A stretch of DNA of 64,000 nucleotides from Oxalobacteraceae sp. CFBP 13730 (GTDB lineage: Bacteria; Pseudomonadota; Gammaproteobacteria; Burkholderiales; Burkholderiaceae_D), in assembly GCA_014841835.1 (NCBI GenBank), contig JACYUQ010000002.1, positions 62,001 to 126,000 on the forward strand, read 5' to 3'. Of this stretch, positions 27,285 through 35,572 are shown piece by piece (position 1 is the first letter of the stretch; each line of letters starts with the position of its first letter). A program made the translations under genes and the position numbers. The notes beneath the pieces are model-generated. The model did no database searches. It worked only from the letters and a program-made list of their open reading frames with translations, and was not told the origin of the DNA.

Positions 27285-28004
27285 ATGAACCGGGCCATCT
27301 GGCGTTACCGTTTGAATGACCCCCGCAGCGCGGGCCTGGCGGCCACGCTGCTCGTGCATGTGTTGTTGATCCTGGCGTGGCAGATGGCGCGGACGTTGCC
27401 GGCGCCGGTCGCGGGGGACGATGCGGCGATGCTGTGGCTGCGTGTGCCGGCGCCGGTGCCGCGCATTGTGGTTGTCCCGCCGGTTCAACCGGAGGCTGCG
27501 CCAACCCGGAAGCCCGGTACGCCGCTGCGGCCTGTGCCTGCGGCACAGGCAGAGACGCCCGTGCAAATTCCTGTACCGGCACCAGTGCCGGATGCGCCGC
27601 CAACGCCGCTTGAACCGGCGACCCCCAGCGCGGCCGCTATCATGGACAGCGCACGCCGCAGCATTGGCGACATCGACCGGGCATTGCGCAAGGAACGTCA
27701 GCCGACGATTGTGCTGCCGCCGGACAGCCCGCAACTGCGACTGCGCCGCGGCATCGAGCATGCGCGCGAGATGGCGCCCCCGCGCCTGTGGGAGGCGCCG
27801 CGTGTCGTCGAACTGGTCAACAACACGGGCGACGGCGCGCGGCGCACCCGTGTGATCACCGGAGATCGTACCTACTGCCTGACGGACCGCGCGCCGACGA
27901 CCAATGTCGAGATGATCGAAATGCACGGCAAGCAGCGCTTCACGACCTGCCCGAAGGATGAAGAACCGGCCCGGCAGCAGGAATGGCGCACTGCGCGTGA
28001 TTGA
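27285..28004 (+). CDS. Membrane-anchored proline-rich hypothetical protein
   Basis: A 239-residue protein with one N-terminal transmembrane helix (about 17-37, GLAATLLVHVLLILAWQMA) after a short basic tail. A Pro/Ala/Val-rich stretch (about 50-115) like the TonB periplasmic spacer comes next. A C-terminal domain of about 110 residues holds two cysteines (YCLTDRA, TTCPKD) that could form a disulfide. The architecture is TonB-like, but the C-terminal domain is not the usual TonB fold by eye. No partner ExbB/ExbD is present. The function is unknown. Confidence 0.72.
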   Translation: MNRAIWRYRLNDPRSAGLAATLLVHVLLILAWQMARTLPAPVAGDDAAMLWLRVPAPVPRIVVVPPVQPEAAPTRKPGTPLRPVPAAQAETPVQIPVPAPVPDAPPTPLEPATPSAAAIMDSARRSIGDIDRALRKERQPTIVLPPDSPQLRLRRGIEHAREMAPPRLWEAPRVVELVNNTGDGARRTRVITGDRTYCLTDRAPTTNVEMIEMHGKQRFTTCPKDEEPARQQEWRTARD

Positions 28005-28043
28005 GCCGGTCAGCGGCAACGCTGCTTCCCGGCTCGTTGGCGA

Positions 28044-29747
28044 CTAGGCGCCTTCCAGCGCCGGCATGACAATGTCAGCGACCATCACCTGATTGCGCCC
28101 ACCTTTCTTTGCCGCATACAGAGCGCGGTCGGCGGCAGACAGCAAAGCCTGTTCGCCATCGCCATGACCGGGCCACTGCGCCACACCGAACGATGCCGAA
28201 ATACCCGAAATGGTCTGCCCCGCGTGCTCGATGACGATCCCGCCAATCGACAAACGGATGCCCTCGGCGCACTTCTGCGCCTCCTCGGCACTGCAGTCCG
28301 GCAGCATCAGCACGAGTTCTTCTCCGCCGTAGCGGCACACGACGTCGCTTGCGCGCACCCGTTGCAGGATGGCGTGACTGGCGGCCTTCAGTACCAGATC
28401 GCCGCCTTCATGGCCGTAGGTGTCATTGACGCGCTTGAAATGGTCCAGGTCGATCATCACCACCGAACAGGCGCTCTGGCTGCGCTGAGCGCGCGCCAGC
28501 TCGCGCTTGAGCGACTCGTCGAAGAAGCGCCGGTTGTACAGGCCGGTGAGCGGATCGACCGTTGACTGGTGGCGCAGCGTGTCGCGCAGCGAGACGTTGC
28601 TGATCGCCAGGCTCAGCTGTTCAGCCAGCGCGATGATGTGCATGCTGTCGCTCTGGTTGTCTTCGTGCCGGTCGTCCAGGACCATCAGAACACCCACGAC
28701 ATCGCCTTGAGAGATCATCGGGACACACGTCTGGGATGCATACTTGCCGATCCAGGGCGTACCGTGATCGCAGAACAGGTCGTGCTGCGCCGTCGCGACA
28801 TGCATTTTGCCCAGCCGCAGACACCAGCACTCATCGCGGGCGATGGTAGGAGGCGCCGTATCGGTCAAATTCCACGACGCATTGAGTTCGAGCGCATCGC
28901 GCGAATTGCGGTAGAGATATACCGCGCCAGCCGTGTCCGGTAATAGCTTGCGCAGGAATACCGGCAGCATGCGGGCAAGTTCGGACGGCGCCTTGACGCT
29001 GTCCAGCGCGTGCAGCATTTCCGCTGCCACCGACAGGCGCTCTGCGCGCACGGCGGACTGCTTCGCCAATAGCGCATTGTTCTCGGCCAATAACTGCGAC
29101 TGGTTGGCCACTTCCGCCTGCTTGTTCAAGCTCCTGGTCACGATGAGCACCGTTGCCACGATCACGACCAGGCTGGCCAGGGCGGCGCCGATACCAAGTG
29201 CGGAGTTGTAACCGAGCGTGGACGTCAGTTCGTCCCGCAGCACCTTGCGCTGCTCGGCCAGGACATAAATCTGGCGGCCGAACTGGGTGCGCAGCTCGTC
29301 CATCAGAAGCTTGCCTTTCTGGCTCGCCACGGCGTCGATGGCCGCCTGGGTCTTGCCCGCCCTTTTTAAGCGGATGCTGCTGTCCATCTCGAGGACCTTG
29401 GCCTGGCTGAGACTGGCAATGCGTGCCACCAGGGTTCGCTCCTGGTCCGAACTGGCGAGTCGATGCAAATCCTCGAGCGCCGCGGGAATGCCCGCAACGC
29501 CAACGTTGTAGGGGTCGAGAAAGCTTTCGTCGCTGCCGATCAGGAAGCCGCGTTGACCGGTCTCGGCATCCTTCAGCAAGCTGAGCGCAAGGTTGTAGGC
29601 GCGCTCCTTTTTCGCGCCGTCCTGAAGCGCGCGCAAAGTAGCGTTTGCCTGGTAGCTGCTGATACAGGGCAGTGTGGCGAGGCAGGCAACGATGATGATG
29701 ATCAGGGCGCCGAATACCTTAAGGCTGGGGTCGAGTCTGGAAAACAT
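28044..29747 (-). CDS. CHASE3-GAF-GGDEF diguanylate cyclase, membrane-bound
   Basis: A 567-residue protein. Two transmembrane helices (about 9-31 and 180-205) flank a periplasmic helical sensor with the CHASE3 signature DAETGQRGFLIG. A short coiled coil, a GAF domain (about 250-390) and a GGDEF domain (about 405-560) follow. The active site reads RYGGEEL, a functional GGEEL variant, and RASD five residues before it fits the RxxD inhibitory site, so product feedback is likely. It should make c-di-GMP in response to an envelope signal. It is transcribed toward the preceding hypothetical gene. Confidence 0.92.
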   Translation of the reverse strand: MFSRLDPSLKVFGALIIIIVACLATLPCISSYQANATLRALQDGAKKERAYNLALSLLKDAETGQRGFLIGSDESFLDPYNVGVAGIPAALEDLHRLASSDQERTLVARIASLSQAKVLEMDSSIRLKRAGKTQAAIDAVASQKGKLLMDELRTQFGRQIYVLAEQRKVLRDELTSTLGYNSALGIGAALASLVVIVATVLIVTRSLNKQAEVANQSQLLAENNALLAKQSAVRAERLSVAAEMLHALDSVKAPSELARMLPVFLRKLLPDTAGAVYLYRNSRDALELNASWNLTDTAPPTIARDECWCLRLGKMHVATAQHDLFCDHGTPWIGKYASQTCVPMISQGDVVGVLMVLDDRHEDNQSDSMHIIALAEQLSLAISNVSLRDTLRHQSTVDPLTGLYNRRFFDESLKRELARAQRSQSACSVVMIDLDHFKRVNDTYGHEGGDLVLKAASHAILQRVRASDVVCRYGGEELVLMLPDCSAEEAQKCAEGIRLSIGGIVIEHAGQTISGISASFGVAQWPGHGDGEQALLSAADRALYAAKKGGRNQVMVADIVMPALEGA

Positions 29748-29868
29748 GCCTTATGGAAATAATTGATGGTGTGCAATCATAACCCCGCTATGCGTTGGCA
29801 ATAAGTGAAAGAGCTGCGTGTTTCCACGTTTGTTTGGACGATGGGTCCATATCCCTGATCCTGGGAGG

Positions 29869-30345
29869 CTAGCGTTCGTCCGCCCGTCGCAGCCACAGGC
29901 TGCTGGCCCAGCCTTCGACATCCTTGCCATCGAGCGTGGCGCGCACCTGCCACCAGTCGCCATCGCGCTGGCCCGTGGCAATCACGCGCGCACCGCCCGG
30001 CACCACCAGCAGGCGCTCGGCGCCGATGCCGCCTGCGACGCGCAGATTGAGCGCATCGCGCACGCGGTAGGGCGCGCCGGCCACGGGCACGTCGGTTGCC
30101 GGCAGCGGCGCCTCGGCCAGTTCGACGGACGCCGGCAGTGTGCCCGGTACGCCGAACAGTGCCAGCAGCAGCGCGCCGCCGGCCGCGGTGCCGGCCGCCA
30201 GCACGCCCAGTGCGCGGGCGTTCGGCCGGTGCCACCACGCGCGCGGCGTGAGCCACGCGCAGGCGCACAGCGTCAGCACGAGCGCCGCGCCGAACGCGCC
30301 GATGTACGTGGCGAAATGCGCCGCGATGTGGGTCGACGATGGCAT
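29869..30345 (-). CDS. SH3-domain membrane protein, last gene of the SEDS/kinase operon
   Basis: A 158-residue protein with two membrane helices (about 10-31 and 45-65) and a C-terminal bacterial SH3-like domain (about 88-152). It has the signature ALNLRVAGGIG and ends GDWWQVRATL/VEGWASSLWL. Such SH3b domains bind peptidoglycan or peptide segments in the periplasm. It follows the FhaA-like gene by 7 bp on the same strand and so belongs to the kinase-SEDS-FhaA operon, probably as the envelope-facing sensor or anchor of that system. Confidence 0.8.
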   Translation of the reverse strand: MPSSTHIAAHFATYIGAFGAALVLTLCACAWLTPRAWWHRPNARALGVLAAGTAAGGALLLALFGVPGTLPASVELAEAPLPATDVPVAGAPYRVRDALNLRVAGGIGAERLLVVPGGARVIATGQRDGDWWQVRATLDGKDVEGWASSLWLRRADER

Positions 30346-30352
30346 GCTGGCC

Positions 30353-31918
30353 TCAGGCTTCGAAGCGCAGCACGTAATGGCCCGCCACCAGGTGGTGGCC
30401 CGGCGGGATCAGGTACGGCGCATCCTGGGTGGCCGCGTCGATCTGCGCCACCAGGGCCAGCTCGGCGTCGAGGTGGTACAGCGCCTGGCTCGGCGACAGG
30501 CGCACGACGCGCAGGCCATCGCTCGACGCTTCCCAGCTGAAGGCGCTGCGCGACAGACCGAGGCGGTCGGCGCTGGCGGCGGCGCCGTCGGCTTGGCGCA
30601 CGAATTGCGGCGCATCGAGTACGCGCAGCGCTGCCAGCGACGGCATGCCGCGTCCGAACGTCAGGCGCGAGCCGCCTGCCGCCGGTTGCGACGGCCCTTG
30701 CGGCAGTACCAGAAGGGCGCTGTAGCGCTCTGCCATCGACTGCGGCGCGGCGAGCAGACCGATGCTGGCCCCGTCCATCGGCGAGAACTGCGACGGCACA
30801 GCGATGCGCTGGCGACCGGCCGGGGTGATCGCGTGCAGTTCGTCGGCATCGTCGATGGCGAAGCGGATCACGTTGTCCTTGCCTGGCGCGGCCGGTACCA
30901 GTTGCGCGTCGAGGCCCACTTCGAGCGCCTGTGCACCCGTGTCGCGGTAGCGGCTCAGGCGCGGCAGGGCCAGCGCGGCCAGCGTGATGCGGTGGCGCGC
31001 GACGGGCGCGTAGGTGGCATCAGCTTCCGGGGCGGGTGCGGGCGTCGCCGATGATACGGGCGTCGGGGCGGCCAAAGGCATCGCGGTCAGGTCGGCCGGT
31101 GGCGCCAAGCTGCGGGACTTCCAGACGGCGGGGCTGCGCTGCGGCGCAGCGGCGGGCGTGGTCGCTGCCGCAGGCACGGAAGCCGGCGGCTTCAGGGCTG
31201 CGCCAGCGCGGCTGATCCTGAGCAGCAGGCGCTGGGCGCTCGCGCCTTTGCCACGCAGGACGTAGTAGCCATTGGCAGCGTCGAAGACGCAGTCGAAACT
31301 GTCTTTCGGGCGCACCTGCAGTTCAAGGGGCGCTTCCGGCCCGTCGTTTACCAGGAGCAGGCCGCCGTCCGGACCAAAGGGCCAGCCTGGCACGGCGAAC
31401 GTGGCGTTGGCCGGGTCCATGCCCACCAGGGTCAGGCGCTGGTTCGGGTAGATCGCGCATACGGGCTGCCAGATCGCGCTGTCGCGCGAGGCGGTTACCG
31501 TGTACTGCACCTGCTCGCCCGGCGCCGGCAGGTAGACCGCGTGGCCGAATTTGACCTGCACTTCGCCCGGCGCGATGCGCTCGTCGCCGGAAATGAAGTA
31601 GCGCACTTCATCGCCACCGAGCAGGTCGCCGAAATCCTTCTGGTGCAGCGCGGCCAGCGACTGCGCCAGGTCGCGTACGCGCGCGCCGCGGGTCAGGTGG
31701 CGGTCGTCGTCGACGTCGTCCTGTGGCAGCACCAATGTCACGTGCGAGAAGCAGCGGGTCGCGGCGCGGCCGCGCAGTTCGCGCGGCGAACGTTCCAGCA
31801 GGTCGCGCAGCAGCGCGCGGCGCGAGAACAGCGACAGACCGGGCGCCTGCCACAGCGCGTCGGCATTGAACACGTCTTCTACCTTGCCCAGGACTTCGTG
31901 TTGGACATAGACCGGCAT
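30353..31918 (-). CDS. FhaA-like protein with C-terminal degenerate FHA domain
   Basis: A 521-residue protein from the ATG at 31918, preceded by GAGGAGATTC. The N-terminal 150 residues resemble the FhaA N-terminal (DUF3662-type) domain by layout, a tentative reading: an opening helix pair, a strand with THVTLVLPQ-like spacing, a helical Asp-rich segment and a GEVQVKFG strand. An Ala/Pro-rich linker runs about 270-320. The last 95 residues look like an FHA domain (RLTFGRGMPS, LGLSRSAFSWEA, LIPPGHHLVAGHYVLRF). The phosphothreonine-binding His of the S-x-x-H motif is not conserved. The gene overlaps the SEDS gene by 40 bp, a sign of tight co-translation. No membrane helix is seen, so it is cytosolic. 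Confidence 0.68.
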   Translation of the reverse strand: MPVYVQHEVLGKVEDVFNADALWQAPGLSLFSRRALLRDLLERSPRELRGRAATRCFSHVTLVLPQDDVDDDRHLTRGARVRDLAQSLAALHQKDFGDLLGGDEVRYFISGDERIAPGEVQVKFGHAVYLPAPGEQVQYTVTASRDSAIWQPVCAIYPNQRLTLVGMDPANATFAVPGWPFGPDGGLLLVNDGPEAPLELQVRPKDSFDCVFDAANGYYVLRGKGASAQRLLLRISRAGAALKPPASVPAAATTPAAAPQRSPAVWKSRSLAPPADLTAMPLAAPTPVSSATPAPAPEADATYAPVARHRITLAALALPRLSRYRDTGAQALEVGLDAQLVPAAPGKDNVIRFAIDDADELHAITPAGRQRIAVPSQFSPMDGASIGLLAAPQSMAERYSALLVLPQGPSQPAAGGSRLTFGRGMPSLAALRVLDAPQFVRQADGAAASADRLGLSRSAFSWEASSDGLRVVRLSPSQALYHLDAELALVAQIDAATQDAPYLIPPGHHLVAGHYVLRFEA

Positions 31919-34239
31919 GATTGAATCTCCTCGTTGAATGGGGTGCTTGCCATGCCAAACGCTAGCAGGGGGCAGATGAAAAACAGCAGGTGCGAGCCGC
32001 CGGCCGACAGAAAACTCATCGGCTGACCCATGATCGGGAACATCGCCAGATTGGTGCCCCACGACAGCAGCAGGTGGCCGGCAACGAACGCGGCGCCGCC
32101 GCACAGCGCGAAGCACTGGAAGCGCCCCAGCCAGGCGCGCCGGAAATCGTTGGCTGCCAGCGCGCGGGCCCAGGCGCCGGCGGCCACCCGCACCAGCGCC
32201 ACCAAAAACAGCGCCTGCAGCGTCCACAGCGCGAGGCCGGCCGCCAGGCCGTGACGCTGCAGCAGGAAGGCGGGTGCAAAGTCATCCTGAATCGCGGGGA
32301 TCGCCAGCGCGTCGCCGGCCGCGCCGCCCAGCGCTGCGAGACCGAACGCGTCGTCCGCCCCCAGCCAGCCACCCTGGGCGATGGCGCGTGCGCCCAGCAG
32401 CATCTGCTGGCCCGTGTGCGGGTGGACGGTCGGCGCGCTCCAGACCTGGAACCGTTCAGGGTAAAAGCCCAGCGCGCCGATGAATGCCCCACCGCTACGC
32501 AGCGCTGCGCCGCCTGCCACCAGCAGGCAGATGGCGCAGGCGGCCGTGATGAGGGCGGCGCGCCGGCCACGGCTCGCGCACCAGACCAGCGCCATCACGC
32601 TGCTCCAGACCAGCAGCAGCACCAGCGGCGAATAGTCGTCGACGCGCACCAGCGCAACGCCCAGCAGGAACACGAACAGCAACACGGGCGCGGCCATGCG
32701 CAGCCAGAAGCGCCAGTTGCGCTGCTGGTGCGTTGCACCGCCGGCCACCAGCGCCAGGCAGTGGGCGCTGAGCGCGGCCAGCGCGAACTTGGCGAATTCG
32801 AACGGCTGAATGTCGAACACACCCGTCTCGCTGCCGAAGCAGACCTGCAGCAGCACACCCACCAGCGCGATCCCGGCCAGGACCAGGAGCACGCGTTCGG
32901 TGACGGGGCGTGACAGGTTGTTGCGGCCGACGGAGGACAACAGCAGGAGCGTTCCCGGCAAACCCAGGCCCAGCAGCGCGGTGGAGTTCTGGAAGTGGCG
33001 CAGCCAGGCGGTGTCGCTCGCGCCCAGGCCCATCTCAAGCTGTACCAGCAGACCGGCGCCCAGCAGCAGCACGGCGGCGGCGGGCAGCAAACGGATCCGC
33101 GCCTGGAAGCGCAGCGTCAGCCACAGCGTGGCCCAGGCCAGCAGGAGCGAGATGCCGACACCGGGCGCGCCACTGCTGCGCTGGGCGATCAGGAGCAGCG
33201 TAGCGGTGGCCGCGACCAGCGCCGCAATCAGCGGCAGGGCGAGGCGTGCGCCGGCGACGCGCTGACGCAACAGCGGTACGACGCTGAACGCACCCAGCAG
33301 CAGCACGCCCAGCGCGGCGGCACAGGCCAGCGGCGTGGGCGCGGGCAGCGCAAACAGCGTGCGTTCCTGCCACTGCCATTGCACGGCGTCCGGCAGCTGG
33401 ACCTGCGGCGCGTTCGACAGCGCGACCTGGCCCGATGGCGTCATGTGCAGCATGTCGCCATTCGGCGTCAGTGTGAAGACGGTGCGGCCGACAGCGAAGG
33501 CATCGGTGGCGGCCAGCGACTGGTCGCGCTGCGCGGCATCTTCCCAGCCGTTTGCGGTCGAGACGAGCACCGGCTGATTACCCCGTACCGACAGCGCGAC
33601 ACGGCCATCGGGCAGGTGCGCCAGCGATGCCGTGCCCGCCTCGAGCGTGCTGCTGGCCAGTCGGTTGCCGCAATACAGCAGGCCGCCCAGACTGACGGGC
33701 CGCGCCAGGCCGAAGGGGTGCGGGGTGATACGGTTCCATAGGGCGAGCGCGCGACTGGCGAGGGGCGCATCTGGGCAGGCCGGCTGCAGTGCGCCATCCT
33801 GCAGCAGCGTGGCGCCGTCGTAGCGCCAGGTGCGCTCGCCGTTCGACAGCGTCACGCTGCCGGCATCCTGCGCCAGCACGTCAAAGCGCGCGGCGCCGGC
33901 CTGGATCTGCTGGCCGCGGACCAGCGGCACGTCGCTGCTGCGCACGCGCGCGTCGCCACGGCGCAGCACGATCGGCTGAACCGGCTCCAGATTGCGCAGC
34001 CACCAGGCACCGCTTGCATCGCGCCGCAGGGTCAGCTGGCGCGCGGCGGCGCGCGGCGCGCCCAATTCCGCGCGGCCCAGCACGATCGATGTGCCGGGCT
34101 GCAGGCGCACCGCGATCTCGCGCGGCAGCCAGGCGGCAGGCGCGCGCAGGACGGCCAGCAACTGCACGGCGCACAGCAGCGCGAGCAGGATCGTGGCCGT
34201 CGCGGCGCCAAAGGACATGCGCTGGCGGCTGCGTGTCAT
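31879..34239 (-). CDS. SEDS family protein (FtsW/RodA/SpoVE) with N-terminal FHA-like domain
   Basis: A 786-residue inner-membrane protein. After one helix (about 12-30), residues 40-130 look like a beta-sandwich FHA-like domain (SIVLGRAELG, ASGAWWLRNLEP, VRGQQIQAGAARFDV), which would be on the outer side. From about 300 on there are 10 or more transmembrane helices with the SEDS signatures FDIQPFEFAKFAL and GQPMSFLSAGGSHLL. SEDS proteins polymerise glycan strands from lipid II and pair with a penicillin-binding protein; the transpeptidase at 6410-9496 is the likely partner. The kinase gene overlaps its start by 4 bp. The N-terminal fusion and the length (about double FtsW) are unusual. Confidence 0.88.
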   Translation of the reverse strand: MTRSRQRMSFGAATATILLALLCAVQLLAVLRAPAAWLPREIAVRLQPGTSIVLGRAELGAPRAAARQLTLRRDASGAWWLRNLEPVQPIVLRRGDARVRSSDVPLVRGQQIQAGAARFDVLAQDAGSVTLSNGERTWRYDGATLLQDGALQPACPDAPLASRALALWNRITPHPFGLARPVSLGGLLYCGNRLASSTLEAGTASLAHLPDGRVALSVRGNQPVLVSTANGWEDAAQRDQSLAATDAFAVGRTVFTLTPNGDMLHMTPSGQVALSNAPQVQLPDAVQWQWQERTLFALPAPTPLACAAALGVLLLGAFSVVPLLRQRVAGARLALPLIAALVAATATLLLIAQRSSGAPGVGISLLLAWATLWLTLRFQARIRLLPAAAVLLLGAGLLVQLEMGLGASDTAWLRHFQNSTALLGLGLPGTLLLLSSVGRNNLSRPVTERVLLVLAGIALVGVLLQVCFGSETGVFDIQPFEFAKFALAALSAHCLALVAGGATHQQRNWRFWLRMAAPVLLFVFLLGVALVRVDDYSPLVLLLVWSSVMALVWCASRGRRAALITAACAICLLVAGGAALRSGGAFIGALGFYPERFQVWSAPTVHPHTGQQMLLGARAIAQGGWLGADDAFGLAALGGAAGDALAIPAIQDDFAPAFLLQRHGLAAGLALWTLQALFLVALVRVAAGAWARALAANDFRRAWLGRFQCFALCGGAAFVAGHLLLSWGTNLAMFPIMGQPMSFLSAGGSHLLFFICPLLAFGMASTPFNEEIQSCRSMSNTKSWAR

Positions 34240-35198
34240 GCTGCGCTCCTGGCTGGCGGCGCGCCAAGCAGGCTGATTGCTTGTCCGAGCAGGCGGCTGA
34301 TGTCCAGCGCGTGCTGCGGCCGCTCGGCAGGGCTGTCCGCCAGCAGGCGGCGCAGCAGCGCCAGGCCCGGCACGGCGGCCTGGCCCAGATGGCCGGCAAA
34401 CAGCGTCGCTTCATCGAGCTGTAGCACGGGCGGGCGCGCCTGGTGCGTGGCCAGCAGCGTGGCTGCGCCATTGCGGCCATGCGCTTGCCAGGCCTGGCCG
34501 CAGGTGCTGCTGTAACGCAGCAGGCGGCCGCAGACGAGGTAATAGAGGAGGGCGCCCAGGGCGAAATAATCGGTGCGCGCTTCGGTGGCGTAGCCGTCGG
34601 GGTCGGGGAAAAACTGTTCCGGCGCCTGCCAGTTGGCGGTACCGGCATAGGTATGGGCGCGCAGGTCGTCAAGGCGGCGATTGGTGCCGAAGTCGGCCAG
34701 CTTGAGCGTGTCGGCTGCACGGTCGAGCAACAGGTTGCCGGGTTTCAGGTCGAGGTAGCGCCAGCCGTTGGCGTGCACCTTGGCCAGCGCCTGGTTGACC
34801 TGGCCGATCCAGACGAGGGCGCGGACCGGTGCGATCGTGCGACCGGCAGTGGCTTCCTCCGCCAGATAGGCGGCGAGGTCGCCATCGAGCAATTCCAGGG
34901 CCAGTGCCGGCAGACCAAGATGCTCGCCGCTGTCGAGCAGGCGCACGATGTGGCGGCCGTCCCATGGCGCCAAGCTCTGCAGGAACGCAATTTCGGTGCG
35001 CGCGCTCTCCACCCAGCGGCTGCGCAATGCGTCGGGCGCGCGCGCCATCTGGTCGAGATTGACAAGCTTGAGGGCAACGGCGCCAGTCGCATGCAAGCTG
35101 TCAGCACGCCAGACGACGCCATAGGCCGCGCCAGCCAGCGGTTCGCGCAGGCGATACTGGCCGCCGGTGAGCGAAATGACGGTGCCTGCGTCGTACAT
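34236..35198 (-). CDS. Ser/Thr protein kinase, first gene of SEDS operon, atypical HRD motif
   Basis: A 320-residue cytosolic protein; the start is the ATG at 35198, behind GGGGGATACC. It has the kinase elements K44 in VALKLV, D150 in the catalytic loop (YLDLKPGN), N155, and D169-F-G. The canonical His-Arg of HRD is Tyr-Leu, and the Gly loop (LAGAAYGVVW) has lost one glycine. Key catalytic Asp, Lys and Asn remain, so activity is plausible but not certain. No transmembrane or PASTA region is present, unlike PknB. It overlaps the SEDS gene by 4 bp (ATGA), so phosphorylation probably acts on the SEDS or FhaA-like products of this operon. Confidence 0.85.
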   Translation of the reverse strand: MYDAGTVISLTGGQYRLREPLAGAAYGVVWRADSLHATGAVALKLVNLDQMARAPDALRSRWVESARTEIAFLQSLAPWDGRHIVRLLDSGEHLGLPALALELLDGDLAAYLAEEATAGRTIAPVRALVWIGQVNQALAKVHANGWRYLDLKPGNLLLDRAADTLKLADFGTNRRLDDLRAHTYAGTANWQAPEQFFPDPDGYATEARTDYFALGALLYYLVCGRLLRYSSTCGQAWQAHGRNGAATLLATHQARPPVLQLDEATLFAGHLGQAAVPGLALLRRLLADSPAERPQHALDISRLLGQAISLLGAPPARSAA

Positions 35199-35270
35199 GG
35201 TATCCCCCGAGCATGGCGCAAGGCGCCGATGGGGAAGCAAAGCGGAGGGAAAGAGAAAGGGCTTAAAAAG

Positions 35271-35521
35271 CTGGGGTCAGGTCTGACATTCGGACACGAC
35301 CTCGACAGTCCCGGGAAAGAAGAGCCGGGGTCAGGTCTGACATTCGGACACGATCTCGACAGTCGCGTAGCCTGACTTCGCTGGCTAAGGACCACGCCGA
35401 TACCGGGCAAGACACTATTGGATGTCGCCAAGGCTGAGGCCGTGTCCGAATGTCAGACCTGACCCCAGCTGTTGTTAAGGCTAAGGCTGAGGTCGTGTCC
35501 GAATGTCAGACCTGACCCCGG
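35271..35521. repeat. REP-like repeat array 2 (two direct, two inverted copies)
   Basis: The 33-bp unit of array 1 recurs at 35271-35303 and 35325-35357 in forward orientation and at 35436-35468 and 35489-35521 in inverse orientation, with one to two mismatches between copies. The layout (forward pair, about 80-bp spacer, inverse pair) mirrors array 1 at 312-517. This fills most of the 374-bp gap between the kinase and glycine-zipper genes; nothing else coding is seen there. It is likely a nonautonomous REPIN-type element moved by a transposase elsewhere in the genome. Confidence 0.85.
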
Positions 35522-35540
35522 CTGTACTGGCTGTGGGCAA

Positions 35541-35567
35541 AGAAAAAGCCGCGCGGTGCGCGGCTTT
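35541..35567 (-). terminator. Rho-independent terminator of the glycine-zipper gene
   Basis: A 7-bp GC stem (GCCGCGC / GCGCGGC) with a 3-base loop, followed on the minus strand by five T residues, 6 bases past the stop of the gene at 35573-36064. It sits directly beside REP-like array 2. Confidence 0.8.
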
Positions 35568-35572
35568 CGGGG

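Noticed and set aside
27285..28004. Annotating the proline-rich membrane protein as TonB
   Set aside because: The architecture is similar, but the C-terminal domain does not show a TonB signature and no ExbB/ExbD genes are nearby.
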